A stretch of DNA of 64,000 nucleotides from Novosphingobium sp. GTDB lineage: Bacteria; Pseudomonadota; Alphaproteobacteria; Sphingomonadales; Sphingomonadaceae. The stretch covers positions 1 to 64,000 of the forward strand of contig NZ_JAUYRV010000010.1 in NCBI RefSeq assembly GCF_030696665.1, read 5' to 3'. The notes beneath the pieces were generated by a model. The model was not told the DNA's origin. It saw only the letters and a program-made list of their open reading frames with translations, and did no database searches. How positions within the stretch are numbered: the stretch's first letter is position 1; the number at the start of each line of letters is the position of its first letter. Positions 34,818 through 42,205 of the stretch are shown one piece after another. Made by a program: the position numbers and the translations under genes.

Positions 34818-36026
34818 ATGTCCACCGCAGCAAAGGCCTATCGCCAGCCGGGTATCCCGCAGGGGCTGACCATCGTCGTTACCGGTTTCCTGCCGATTGT
34901 CGCAATCGTCTCGATGTTCCCGGCGGTGCCTGCGATGATCGCGCACTTCTCCGCCGATCCCTCGGCACAGACCAAAGTGCCTGCGATGGTTTCGGCCCCC
35001 GGCCTCACCGTTGCCATTCTGGCGCTGTTTGCGGGATTGATGGTCGACAGGTTTGGCCGCCGCCGCCTGCTGCTGCTGTCTACGGGTCTGTACGGCTTTG
35101 TCGGAATGGCCCCGCTGTTCCTTGATGATCTCAACCAGATTTATGCCTCGCGCCTTGTGCTTGGCGTGGCAGAGGCGGCGATCCTCACCACGGCCAACAC
35201 TCTGATCGGCGATTACTGGGATGAGACGGGCCGCCGGAAATGGCTGTCTATCCAAGGCATCGTTGGCCCCTTCTTCGGCAGCGCGGTGATCTTCACCTCG
35301 GGCTATCTCGCCGCGATGAGCTGGAACTCGGTATTCCTGATTTACGGCGTCGGCTTCCTCGCCTTCTTCGCCATGCTCGCCTTCATCTATGAGCCGGAGA
35401 ATGACGAAACCGCACGCAAGATGCTCGGCATCGGCCAGCAGGCCAGCACGCCGTTTCCTTGGGCCGGTGTCCTTACCTTCGGCCTGGTCACCCTGTTCGG
35501 CGGCGCACTCTACTATGTGTTCATCATCAACGGCGGAGTCGTGTGGCAGGAACTGGGCGTGTCCGACCCTGCCGAGATCGGCCGCCTCACCACGATCCCC
35601 AGCCTGTTCGTGATCGTCGGCGCGGTGATCTTCTGGTTCACCGGACGGTTCGGGCCGCGCATACAACTCACCGTGTTCCTCGCCCTGCTGGGGTCAGGCC
35701 TTGCGGTGATCGGCATGGCGTCGGACTGGAAGCTGATGGTTGCGGGCATGGCCTTGCAGCAGACCGGCGCGGGCATGGCCGTGCCCACGCTGATCGCCTG
35801 GGCACAAGGCTACCTGCCGTTCGAACATCGCGGACGCGGCATGGGCGTGTGGACTTCGGCCTTCTTCCTCGGCCAGTTCGTTTCGCCGCTGCTGGTGAGC
35901 GTGGCGCGCACGTCAAGCGGTACGATGCAGGGCGCTTTCGTGATCGCAGGAGGCCTTGGCATCGTGATCGCGCTGGCCACATGGTTCATCGTCACCCCGC
36001 GCCAGCCCGCACCGGTGGCCGCCTGA
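34818..36026 (+). CDS. Major facilitator superfamily transporter
   Basis: A 402-aa integral inner-membrane protein with 12 predicted helices. The MFS loop 2-3 signature GLMVDRFGRRRLLLL is near residue 75, and a weaker loop 8-9 copy occurs as FWFTGRFGPR near residue 275. By position, divergent from the ring-cleavage operon, it probably imports the aromatic substrate (aromatic-acid/drug-type MFS). Export is possible. ATG 34818 has GGGAGA 5-10 nt upstream. It overlaps the SnoaL-like gene by one base (TGATG). Confidence 0.88.
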   Translation: MSTAAKAYRQPGIPQGLTIVVTGFLPIVAIVSMFPAVPAMIAHFSADPSAQTKVPAMVSAPGLTVAILALFAGLMVDRFGRRRLLLLSTGLYGFVGMAPLFLDDLNQIYASRLVLGVAEAAILTTANTLIGDYWDETGRRKWLSIQGIVGPFFGSAVIFTSGYLAAMSWNSVFLIYGVGFLAFFAMLAFIYEPENDETARKMLGIGQQASTPFPWAGVLTFGLVTLFGGALYYVFIINGGVVWQELGVSDPAEIGRLTTIPSLFVIVGAVIFWFTGRFGPRIQLTVFLALLGSGLAVIGMASDWKLMVAGMALQQTGAGMAVPTLIAWAQGYLPFEHRGRGMGVWTSAFFLGQFVSPLLVSVARTSSGTMQGAFVIAGGLGIVIALATWFIVTPRQPAPVAA

Positions 36027-36454
36027 TGCGCCGTGCAGCGCTTGCCGCTTTCGTACTGGCGCTGCTCGGCAACGGACCTGCCGCGCCCGACAACCGCCAG
36101 ATCGTCGAGCATTTCGCCCGCCTGTTCTACACCGAGCGGGACGTGAAGCAGGCCTTCGAAACTTACGTCGCGTCTGACTATATCCAGCACAACCCCGGCC
36201 TGCCCGATGGCCGCGAGGCCGCCATTGCCGCGCTCCAGCCGATGTTCGCTGACCGCAACCGCAGCTTCGAAGTGCGCAAGATCCTCGTGGATGGCGACCT
36301 CGCCGCCATCCACATCTTTGCCAAGCCCGACCCCGCCGCACGCGGGGCCGCCGTTGCCGATTTCTACCGGCTCAAGGACGGCAAGATCGTCGAGCACTGG
36401 GACATCATCCAGCCTATCCCCGAAAAATCCGCCAACGCCCATCCGATGTTTTAG
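36026..36454 (+). CDS. SnoaL-like (NTF2-fold) protein with signal peptide
   Basis: A 142-aa protein. Residues 1-20 (MRRAALAAFVLALLGNGPAA) look like a secretion signal. The rest is NTF2/SnoaL-like, with FYTERDVKQAFETYVASDYIQHNP and DFYRLKDGKIVEHWDIIQPIP, typical of the COG4922 group of small aldol-cyclase-like or binding proteins. Its ATG overlaps the transporter stop by one base, so they are coupled. A periplasmic location next to a transporter suggests substrate binding or an isomerase step; the function is not known. Its TAG stop overlaps the TAA stop of the convergent Rieske gene. Confidence 0.78.
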   Translation: MRRAALAAFVLALLGNGPAAPDNRQIVEHFARLFYTERDVKQAFETYVASDYIQHNPGLPDGREAAIAALQPMFADRNRSFEVRKILVDGDLAAIHIFAKPDPAARGAAVADFYRLKDGKIVEHWDIIQPIPEKSANAHPMF

Positions 36455-37464
36455 GCCGCGTCGGCCTGTTCAGCCCGGCGCAGCTGCATCATCCGCCGCC
36501 GCACCCGGATTGCGCCTGCGTCGGATGGCAGGATTGCCGGCTTCAAGTCCCAGAAGTCCGCCTCACCCATCGCCTGCTGCTGCGCATGAAGCATAGGATG
36601 GTCCTCCTCCAGGAAGGCCTTCTCAAGCAAGGCAAACGCTTCGGGCGTGGGCTCATGCGTGTAGAAGTAATGCGTTGAGTCCGCCGTTTCCGGCACCAGA
36701 ATATGCGGATCGGCCATTGGGGGCACCACCATGTCCTTCCGGTCCGACCCCGACTTTGCCAACCCGATGAACAGCGCAAGGCTTGACGGTGCATTCCAGC
36801 GCATATGCAACCACTGGTCCGTTTTCGCACCTTCTGGCAGCATGGGCTTGGCCCAGACCGGCGGCTCGGAATCGGGCATCGTCCAGTTGTTCCAGATCGC
36901 CCCGCCCTCGTCCTGAACCACCTCATGCTGGCCGCATGTCAGAAGCGATCCATTTACCCCGAAGCTGTCGCGATGGACAAATTCGGCATGGCTCAGGTCC
37001 ATCAGGTTGTCGGTCACCAGTTCATAGCTTGCCTCCATGCGGATATAGCCGCGATGCAGGGGACGGTCATGATCCAGAAAGCTGAAATCGGGAATCAGCG
37101 CAGGATCCGCCTTTTCAGCGTCACCCGGCCAGAACCACAGCCCGGTGTGCCGTTCCACCACGGGCAGCACGTCCACCCGCGCCAGATCCAGCGGCTGCCC
37201 TGTAAACGGATTGTGCGCGCAGGCCCCGCTGCCGTCGAAGGCCAGCCCATGATAGGCGCAGCGCATCATGTCACCATCGCGCGCGCCGCGGCTGAGCGGC
37301 ACGAAGCGGTGGGCGCAGCGGTCTGCCATCATCACCGGCGTGCCATCAGCCTTGCGCCAGATCACCCAAGGCTTGTCGAGCAGTCTCCGCGCCAGAAATC
37401 CGCCGTCCGGCACTTCATGAGTCCAACACGCCATATACCAGCCATTGCGAACGAAGCCGCTCAT
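36451..37464 (-). CDS. Rieske non-heme iron oxygenase, vanillate O-demethylase-like oxygenase subunit
   Basis: A 337-aa oxygenase. The Rieske [2Fe-2S] motif is DRCAHRFVPLS with MRCAYHGLAFDGSG (C-x-H ... C-x2-H, about residues 50-75). The mononuclear iron motif NLMDLSHAEFVH lies near residue 155. This domain pair and length match VanA-type O-demethylases and related monooxygenases, which act on methoxylated aromatics or hydroxylate rings. A partner reductase is not encoded in the window. ATG 37464 is chosen because AAGGGAG is 7 nt upstream; the frame is open to a TTG at 37491. It is divergent from the TetR gene. Confidence 0.88.
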   Translation of the reverse strand: MSGFVRNGWYMACWTHEVPDGGFLARRLLDKPWVIWRKADGTPVMMADRCAHRFVPLSRGARDGDMMRCAYHGLAFDGSGACAHNPFTGQPLDLARVDVLPVVERHTGLWFWPGDAEKADPALIPDFSFLDHDRPLHRGYIRMEASYELVTDNLMDLSHAEFVHRDSFGVNGSLLTCGQHEVVQDEGGAIWNNWTMPDSEPPVWAKPMLPEGAKTDQWLHMRWNAPSSLALFIGLAKSGSDRKDMVVPPMADPHILVPETADSTHYFYTHEPTPEAFALLEKAFLEEDHPMLHAQQQAMGEADFWDLKPAILPSDAGAIRVRRRMMQLRRAEQADAA

Positions 37465-37489
37465 CGGCATTCTCCCTTGATGTCGAATC

Positions 37490-37511
37490 AAACAAACCAG
37501 TTGGTGTCGTT
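37490..37511. promoter_or_regulatory. Imperfect dyad (ACCA-GT-TGGT core) between Rieske and tetR genes
   Basis: Centre at 37500/37501. ACCA and TGGT arms around GT, with further matching outer bases (AA..A.ACCA and TGGT.T..TT). It lies in the 56-nt gap between divergent genes, where a TetR-family repressor would normally bind. Confidence 0.4.
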
Positions 37512-37520
37512 ATATCCGGA

Positions 37521-38150
37521 ATGGCCATTTTGAAAAGCCCCGTCAGCCGCAATCCCGCCGTCGTGCGCGGGCGCATCCTTGATGCTGCCCAGGCCGAATT
37601 CATGGCCGAAGGCTTTGCCGCCGCCAGCACGAACCGCATTCTTGAACGGTTCGGCGGATCAAAACCCACCATGTTTCGCCACTTCCCCACCAAACGCGCG
37701 CTGTTCGAAGGCGTTGTCGCACGCATTGCCGAGCGCTGGCGCGATGCGGTGGACATGGCCGATGCCGATGCATCCCAGCCTCAAGCGTGGCTTGAACAAT
37801 TCGCCCAGCGTGCGCTCGCATGGATTCTCACCGACGAGAGCATTTTCGTCGGCCGCATGGCGATTGCCGAAGGGCACCTCTTCCCCGAAGTCGGCCAGAC
37901 CTACCGCGAACGCGCGGTCGATCCGCTCAACACCCTGCTCGCAGGGCAGCTTGAACGCTGGACCACATCCGGCCAGCTCGCCTGCACCGACCCGCCGCGC
38001 GATGCGCTTGCGTTTTTCGACCTCACCTTGGCAGGCATGGTCAGCCGCAAACTCTACCGCGTTGACGAGGGTTTCGATCCGCCCGCGCTGGCGCAGCACG
38101 CCCGCAATTGCGTGGCTTTGTTCCTGAACGGAATGCGGATCAAGACCTGA
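37521..38150 (+). CDS. TetR/AcrR-family transcriptional regulator
   Basis: A 209-aa repressor-type protein. The N-terminal HTH (about residues 16-62) reads RILDAAQAEFMAEGF, STNRILERFGGSKPTMFRHF and PTKRALFEGVV. The C-terminal ligand-binding domain is of the AefR/RutR-like kind (FFDLTLAGMVSRKLYRV). It is divergent from the Rieske oxygenase gene with a dyad between them, so it probably controls that gene and perhaps the whole 29.8-37.5 kb cluster in response to a pathway compound. The ATG has little leader sequence. Confidence 0.88.
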   Translation: MAILKSPVSRNPAVVRGRILDAAQAEFMAEGFAAASTNRILERFGGSKPTMFRHFPTKRALFEGVVARIAERWRDAVDMADADASQPQAWLEQFAQRALAWILTDESIFVGRMAIAEGHLFPEVGQTYRERAVDPLNTLLAGQLERWTTSGQLACTDPPRDALAFFDLTLAGMVSRKLYRVDEGFDPPALAQHARNCVALFLNGMRIKT

Positions 38151-38610
38151 CCGCCTGCTCCTTCACCGGCTCCATCACCACAAACGTGCTGGTGTTCGAC
38201 ACATGTGGCAGGGTGGAAATCTTCTCGCCCAGCACCATGCGGAAGCGGCGGATGTCGGCGGTCCGCACTTTCAGCAGATAGTCGAAGTTGCCCGCGATCA
38301 TGTGCGCCTCCTCGATCTCCGGGATAGCCAGCACGCCCCGGTTGAATTCGGCCAGCGCCTGTTCGCGCGTGTCGGACAGCTTCACTTCGGTAAAGGCCAC
38401 ATGCTCCAGCCCCAGCCGCGCCATGTCCACCACCGCGCGAAAGCCCTTGATCACGCCATCGTCGATCAGCCGCTTCAGCCGCACCTGACACGGGGTTTTG
38501 GAAAGGCCGACCTTCTCGGCAAGCTCAGTCACCGCCATGCGCCCGTCCCGCACCAGCAGGTCGATGATCTTGCGGTCAAACTGGTCAAGTTGCCTGTCAG
38601 TGGCGCTCAT
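38140..38610 (-). CDS. putR: Lrp/AsnC-family regulator, PutR-like
   Basis: A 156-aa regulator. The N-terminal winged HTH (about 10-60: FDRKIIDLLVRDGRMAVTEL, GLSKTPCQVRLKRLIDDGVI) is followed by an RAM ligand-binding domain (AFTEVKLSD, IPEIEEAHMIAGNFDYLL). The divergent gene 103 nt away is putA, which in other alphaproteobacteria is activated by an adjacent Lrp-type PutR in response to proline; the symbol rests on this context. ATG 38610 has GGAGG 7 nt upstream; the frame runs open to a TTG at 38640. The 3' end overlaps the convergent tetR gene by 11 nt. Confidence 0.85.
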   Translation of the reverse strand: MSATDRQLDQFDRKIIDLLVRDGRMAVTELAEKVGLSKTPCQVRLKRLIDDGVIKGFRAVVDMARLGLEHVAFTEVKLSDTREQALAEFNRGVLAIPEIEEAHMIAGNFDYLLKVRTADIRRFRMVLGEKISTLPHVSNTSTFVVMEPVKEQAVRS

Positions 38611-38713
38611 GCACGGCCTCCATTGAAGATCGAACCTCAATTATAGGCAATCCGCCCACAAACCGCCACTGCATAAGGCAGAACGCCACACCTGCGCGTG
38701 ATATTCTGCGCGC

Positions 38714-41700
38714 ATGACGATCCACGCCCCCTTCTCGCAGTTCGCCCCCGCACTTGCCGCCTCGCCCGAAGCCCTGCGCGCCGCGATCACTGCCGCCACG
38801 CGCCGCCCCGAACGCGATTGCATGGCCGCGCTCCTGCCCGAAGCCACCCTGCCCGAAGCCGTCCGCGCCTCGGCCCAGGCCCTCGCCCGCGCGCTGGTCG
38901 AAACCCTGCGCGCCAAACCGCGCGGCAATGGCGTGGACCAGCTGGTGCAGGAATATGCCCTGTCCACGCAGGAAGGCGTCGCGCTGATGTGCCTTGCCGA
39001 AGCCCTGCTGCGCATCCCCGACAACGACACGCGCGATGACCTGATCCGTGACAAGATTTCGGGCGGAGACTGGCTCGCCCACCTCGGGTCCGACCGCTCG
39101 CTCTTCGTCAATGCCGCCACCTGGGGCCTCGTCGTCACCGGCAAGCTGACGTCGAGCGTGGACGACAAGGGCCTCGGCTCCGCACTCACCCGCCTCCTCG
39201 CCCGCGCAGGCGAACCCGTCATCCGGCGCGGCGTGGACCTCGCCATGCGCATGATGGGCGAACAGTTCGTCACCGGCGAGACCATTGCCGAAGCGCTCAA
39301 ACGCGCCCGCCCGCTGGAGGAACGCGGCTTCCGCTACAGCTACGACATGCTGGGCGAAGCCGCGATGACCGCAAAGGACGCCGCCCGCTACTACGCCGAC
39401 TATGAAGCCGCCATCCACGCCATCGGCACAGCGTCCGCGGGGCGTGGCATCCACGATGGCCCAGGCATCTCGATCAAGCTTTCCGCGCTCCACCCGCGCT
39501 ACGCCCGCGCCCAGCAGGCCCGCGTCATGGCCGAACTGCTGCCGCGCGTGAAAGCGCTGGCCACGCTCGCCCTGCGCTATGACATCGGGTTCAACATCGA
39601 TGCCGAAGAGGCTGACCGGCTCGAACTCTCGCTCGATCTGCTCGAAGCCCTCGCCAGTGATCCCGAACTCGCAGGCTGGAACGGCCTCGGCTTCGTCGTG
39701 CAGGCCTATGGCAAGCGCTGCCCCTTCGTGATCGACTGGATCGTCGATCTGGCCCGCCGCACCGGTCGCCGCATCATGGTCCGCCTTGTCAAAGGGGCCT
39801 ATTGGGACGCTGAAATCAAGCGCGCGCAAGTGGACGGGCAAGCCGATTTCCCGGTCTATACCCGCAAGGTCCACACCGACGTCGCCTATCTCGCCTGCGC
39901 CCGCCGCCTGCTGGCCGCGAACACCGTGGTCTTCCCGCAGTTCGCCACGCACAACGCGCAGACGCTCGCCACGATCAAGTGCATGGCCGATGCGATGTTC
40001 GGCCCCGATTTCCACAGCGGCGATTATGAATTCCAGTGCCTCCACGGCATGGGCGAGCCGCTCTATGACGAAGTCGTCGGCCCCGAAAAGCTGAACCGCC
40101 CCTGCCGCATCTACGCTCCCGTAGGCACACACGAAACGCTGCTCGCCTATCTGGTGCGCCGCCTGCTGGAAAACGGCGCGAACTCCTCGTTCGTCAACCG
40201 CATCGCCAACCCGGATGTGCCGGTGGAGGCGATCATTGCCGATCCCGTGGCTGAAGTGGCCGGTGCCGCCGATCCCGGCGCACCACACCCGCTGATCGCC
40301 CTGCCCCGCGCGCTCTACCCGGACCGCCGCAACAGCGCCGGGCTGGACCTTGCCGACGAAGCCACGCTGGCAGCCATCGCTGAACGATTCAGCGCCATCG
40401 CTACACTGCCGCGCCACGCCACTCCGGGAGCCGATCTCCCCAGCGCCGACCCGCGCCCGGTCGTGAACCCAGCCAACCATGCCGACCGCGTCGGCACCGT
40501 GCGCGAAATCCTGCCCTCCGCCGTGCCCGAGGCCGCCAGCCTCGCCGCCACCTCACGCTGGCCCGCCACCCCGCCCGCCGCCCGCGCAGTAGTGCTGGAA
40601 CGCGCCGCTGACCGGCTCCAGGCCGCGATGCCCGAACTGATCGCGCTGCTGGTGCGCGAGGCGGGCAAGTCCGCCGCCAACGCCATCGCCGAAGTGCGCG
40701 AAGCCGTGGACTTCCTGCGCTATTACGCAGCGCAAGGCCCCATGCTGGCCGGAGCCACCCCATTGGGCGTTGCCGTCTGCATCAGCCCGTGGAACTTCCC
40801 TCTGGCAATCTTCACGGGCCAAATCGCCGCCGCGTTGATGGCAGGCAACACCGTGCTGGCCAAACCGGCCGAGGAAACCCCGCTGATCGCCGCCGAAGCC
40901 GTGCGCGTGCTGCACGAAGCGGGCGTTCCCGATGACGCGCTGATCCTCCTGCCAGGCGATGGCGCGGTCGGCGCCGCACTCGTCGCCGCGCCCCAGACCG
41001 CCGCCGTGCTGTTCACCGGCTCCACCGAAGTCGGTCGCTTGATTCAGCGCCAGTTGGCCAGCCGCCTCTCGCCAACAGGCCGCCCCATCCCGCTGATCGC
41101 CGAAACCGGCGGCCAGAACGCGATGATCGTCGATAGCTCGGCGCTGGCCGAACAGGTCGTCACCGATGTCATCGCCTCGGCCTTCGACAGCGCCGGGCAG
41201 CGCTGCTCGGCCCTGCGCGTGCTGTGCCTGCAGGAAGACATCGCCGATCACGTCCTCGCCATGCTGCGCGGCGCACTGGCCGAACTCTCGGTCGGCCCGA
41301 CCGACAAGCTCGCATCCGACATCGGCCCGGTCATCACCGCCGAAGCCCGCGACGGCATCGAAGCGCACATCGCCCGGATGCAAGCGCTCGGCTGCCCCGT
41401 CCACCGCCTCCCGCTCGGCCCCGAAACCACTCAGGGCACCTTCGTCGCCCCCACCATCATCGAACTGGCCAACCCCGCGCAGCTCACCCGCGAAGTCTTC
41501 GGCCCTGTGCTCCACGTGATCCGCTTTGCGCGCAAGGACATGGACGCGCTGGTCGATAGCATCAACGCCTGGGGCTATGGCCTCACTTTCGGCCTCCATA
41601 CCCGGCTCGATGAAACCGTCGCCCGCGTCACCGCCCGCGCCCATGCGGGCAACATCTACGTCAACCGCAACGTCATTGGCGCAGTCGTCGGCGTGCAACC

Positions 41701-42172
41701 CTTCGGCGGCCACGGCCTCTCGGGCACCGGCCCCAAGGCAGGCGGCCCGCTCTACTTGCGCCGCCTCGTCGCCTCCGCCCCCGCAGCGCCAACCCTTGCG
41801 CCGGGAGAGCGCGAACTCACCGGCCCCGTAGGCGAACGCAACATCCACGCCCTGCGCCCCATCGGCAAAGTCCTCGTCGCCGCCCAAAACACCACCCGCC
41901 TCGCCGCCCTCGAAGCCCGCGTAACCCGCCTTGGCGGCACCCCCATCGTGGCCGATCCCGGCTGGCAAACCAAAGGCCCCTACGCCCGCGCCCTCGTCGA
42001 CGGCGACGAACCCTTCACCCTCGCCTTCCAGCAGGCCCTTGCGGCACTGGACGGCGCAACCGTCCCACTACTCACCCCGGCAGACGACGATGCCATGCTG
42101 CTGTCCGAAGTCTCGCTCTCGATCAACACCACGGCGGCAGGGGGGAACGCCAGCCTGATGGCGATGGCGTGA
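38714..42172 (+). CDS. putA: Bifunctional proline dehydrogenase / glutamate semialdehyde dehydrogenase
   Basis: A 1152-aa enzyme oxidising proline to glutamate. The N-terminal half holds the helical PutA dimerisation segment and the FAD-dependent (beta/alpha)8 proline dehydrogenase (GPGISIKLSALHPRY, FNIDAEEADRLE, RLVKGAYWDAEIK, FATHNAQT). The C-terminal half is an NAD+-dependent aldehyde dehydrogenase (SPWNFPLAIFTGQ, AETGGQNAMIVDSS with Glu near 797, GQRCSALRVLCLQ with catalytic Cys near 830, QPFGGHGLSGTGPKAGG). There is no N-terminal ribbon-helix-helix, so it does not regulate itself; the Lrp-type protein next door would. The last 22 codons are duplicated 3.9 kb downstream. Confidence 0.96.
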   Translation: MTIHAPFSQFAPALAASPEALRAAITAATRRPERDCMAALLPEATLPEAVRASAQALARALVETLRAKPRGNGVDQLVQEYALSTQEGVALMCLAEALLRIPDNDTRDDLIRDKISGGDWLAHLGSDRSLFVNAATWGLVVTGKLTSSVDDKGLGSALTRLLARAGEPVIRRGVDLAMRMMGEQFVTGETIAEALKRARPLEERGFRYSYDMLGEAAMTAKDAARYYADYEAAIHAIGTASAGRGIHDGPGISIKLSALHPRYARAQQARVMAELLPRVKALATLALRYDIGFNIDAEEADRLELSLDLLEALASDPELAGWNGLGFVVQAYGKRCPFVIDWIVDLARRTGRRIMVRLVKGAYWDAEIKRAQVDGQADFPVYTRKVHTDVAYLACARRLLAANTVVFPQFATHNAQTLATIKCMADAMFGPDFHSGDYEFQCLHGMGEPLYDEVVGPEKLNRPCRIYAPVGTHETLLAYLVRRLLENGANSSFVNRIANPDVPVEAIIADPVAEVAGAADPGAPHPLIALPRALYPDRRNSAGLDLADEATLAAIAERFSAIATLPRHATPGADLPSADPRPVVNPANHADRVGTVREILPSAVPEAASLAATSRWPATPPAARAVVLERAADRLQAAMPELIALLVREAGKSAANAIAEVREAVDFLRYYAAQGPMLAGATPLGVAVCISPWNFPLAIFTGQIAAALMAGNTVLAKPAEETPLIAAEAVRVLHEAGVPDDALILLPGDGAVGAALVAAPQTAAVLFTGSTEVGRLIQRQLASRLSPTGRPIPLIAETGGQNAMIVDSSALAEQVVTDVIASAFDSAGQRCSALRVLCLQEDIADHVLAMLRGALAELSVGPTDKLASDIGPVITAEARDGIEAHIARMQALGCPVHRLPLGPETTQGTFVAPTIIELANPAQLTREVFGPVLHVIRFARKDMDALVDSINAWGYGLTFGLHTRLDETVARVTARAHAGNIYVNRNVIGAVVGVQPFGGHGLSGTGPKAGGPLYLRRLVASAPAAPTLAPGERELTGPVGERNIHALRPIGKVLVAAQNTTRLAALEARVTRLGGTPIVADPGWQTKGPYARALVDGDEPFTLAFQQALAALDGATVPLLTPADDDAMLLSEVSLSINTTAAGGNASLMAMA

Positions 42173-42175
42173 CGC
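42105..42175 (+). repeat. putA 3'-end direct repeat, copy A (inside putA)
   Basis: The last 22 codons and stop of putA plus a few bases. It matches 45995-46065 with 9 mismatches and no gap in about 70 nt (offset exactly 3890 nt). The two copies bracket the RTX gene. Confidence 0.85.
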
Positions 42176-42205
42176 CAGCACCGCCATGCAACCGGGCGCA
42201 GCAGA

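Noticed and set aside
34647..35666. A 339-codon minus-strand ORF opposite the MFS gene
   Set aside because: The composition (Glu/His/Arg-rich, low complexity) is that of an antisense shadow; the plus-strand MFS protein is clear.
38597..40480. A 627-codon minus-strand ORF opposite putA (and 40553-41968)
   Set aside because: High third-position GC on the coding strand of putA leaves the opposite frame open. The products have no recognisable domain and PutA is complete and unmistakable.
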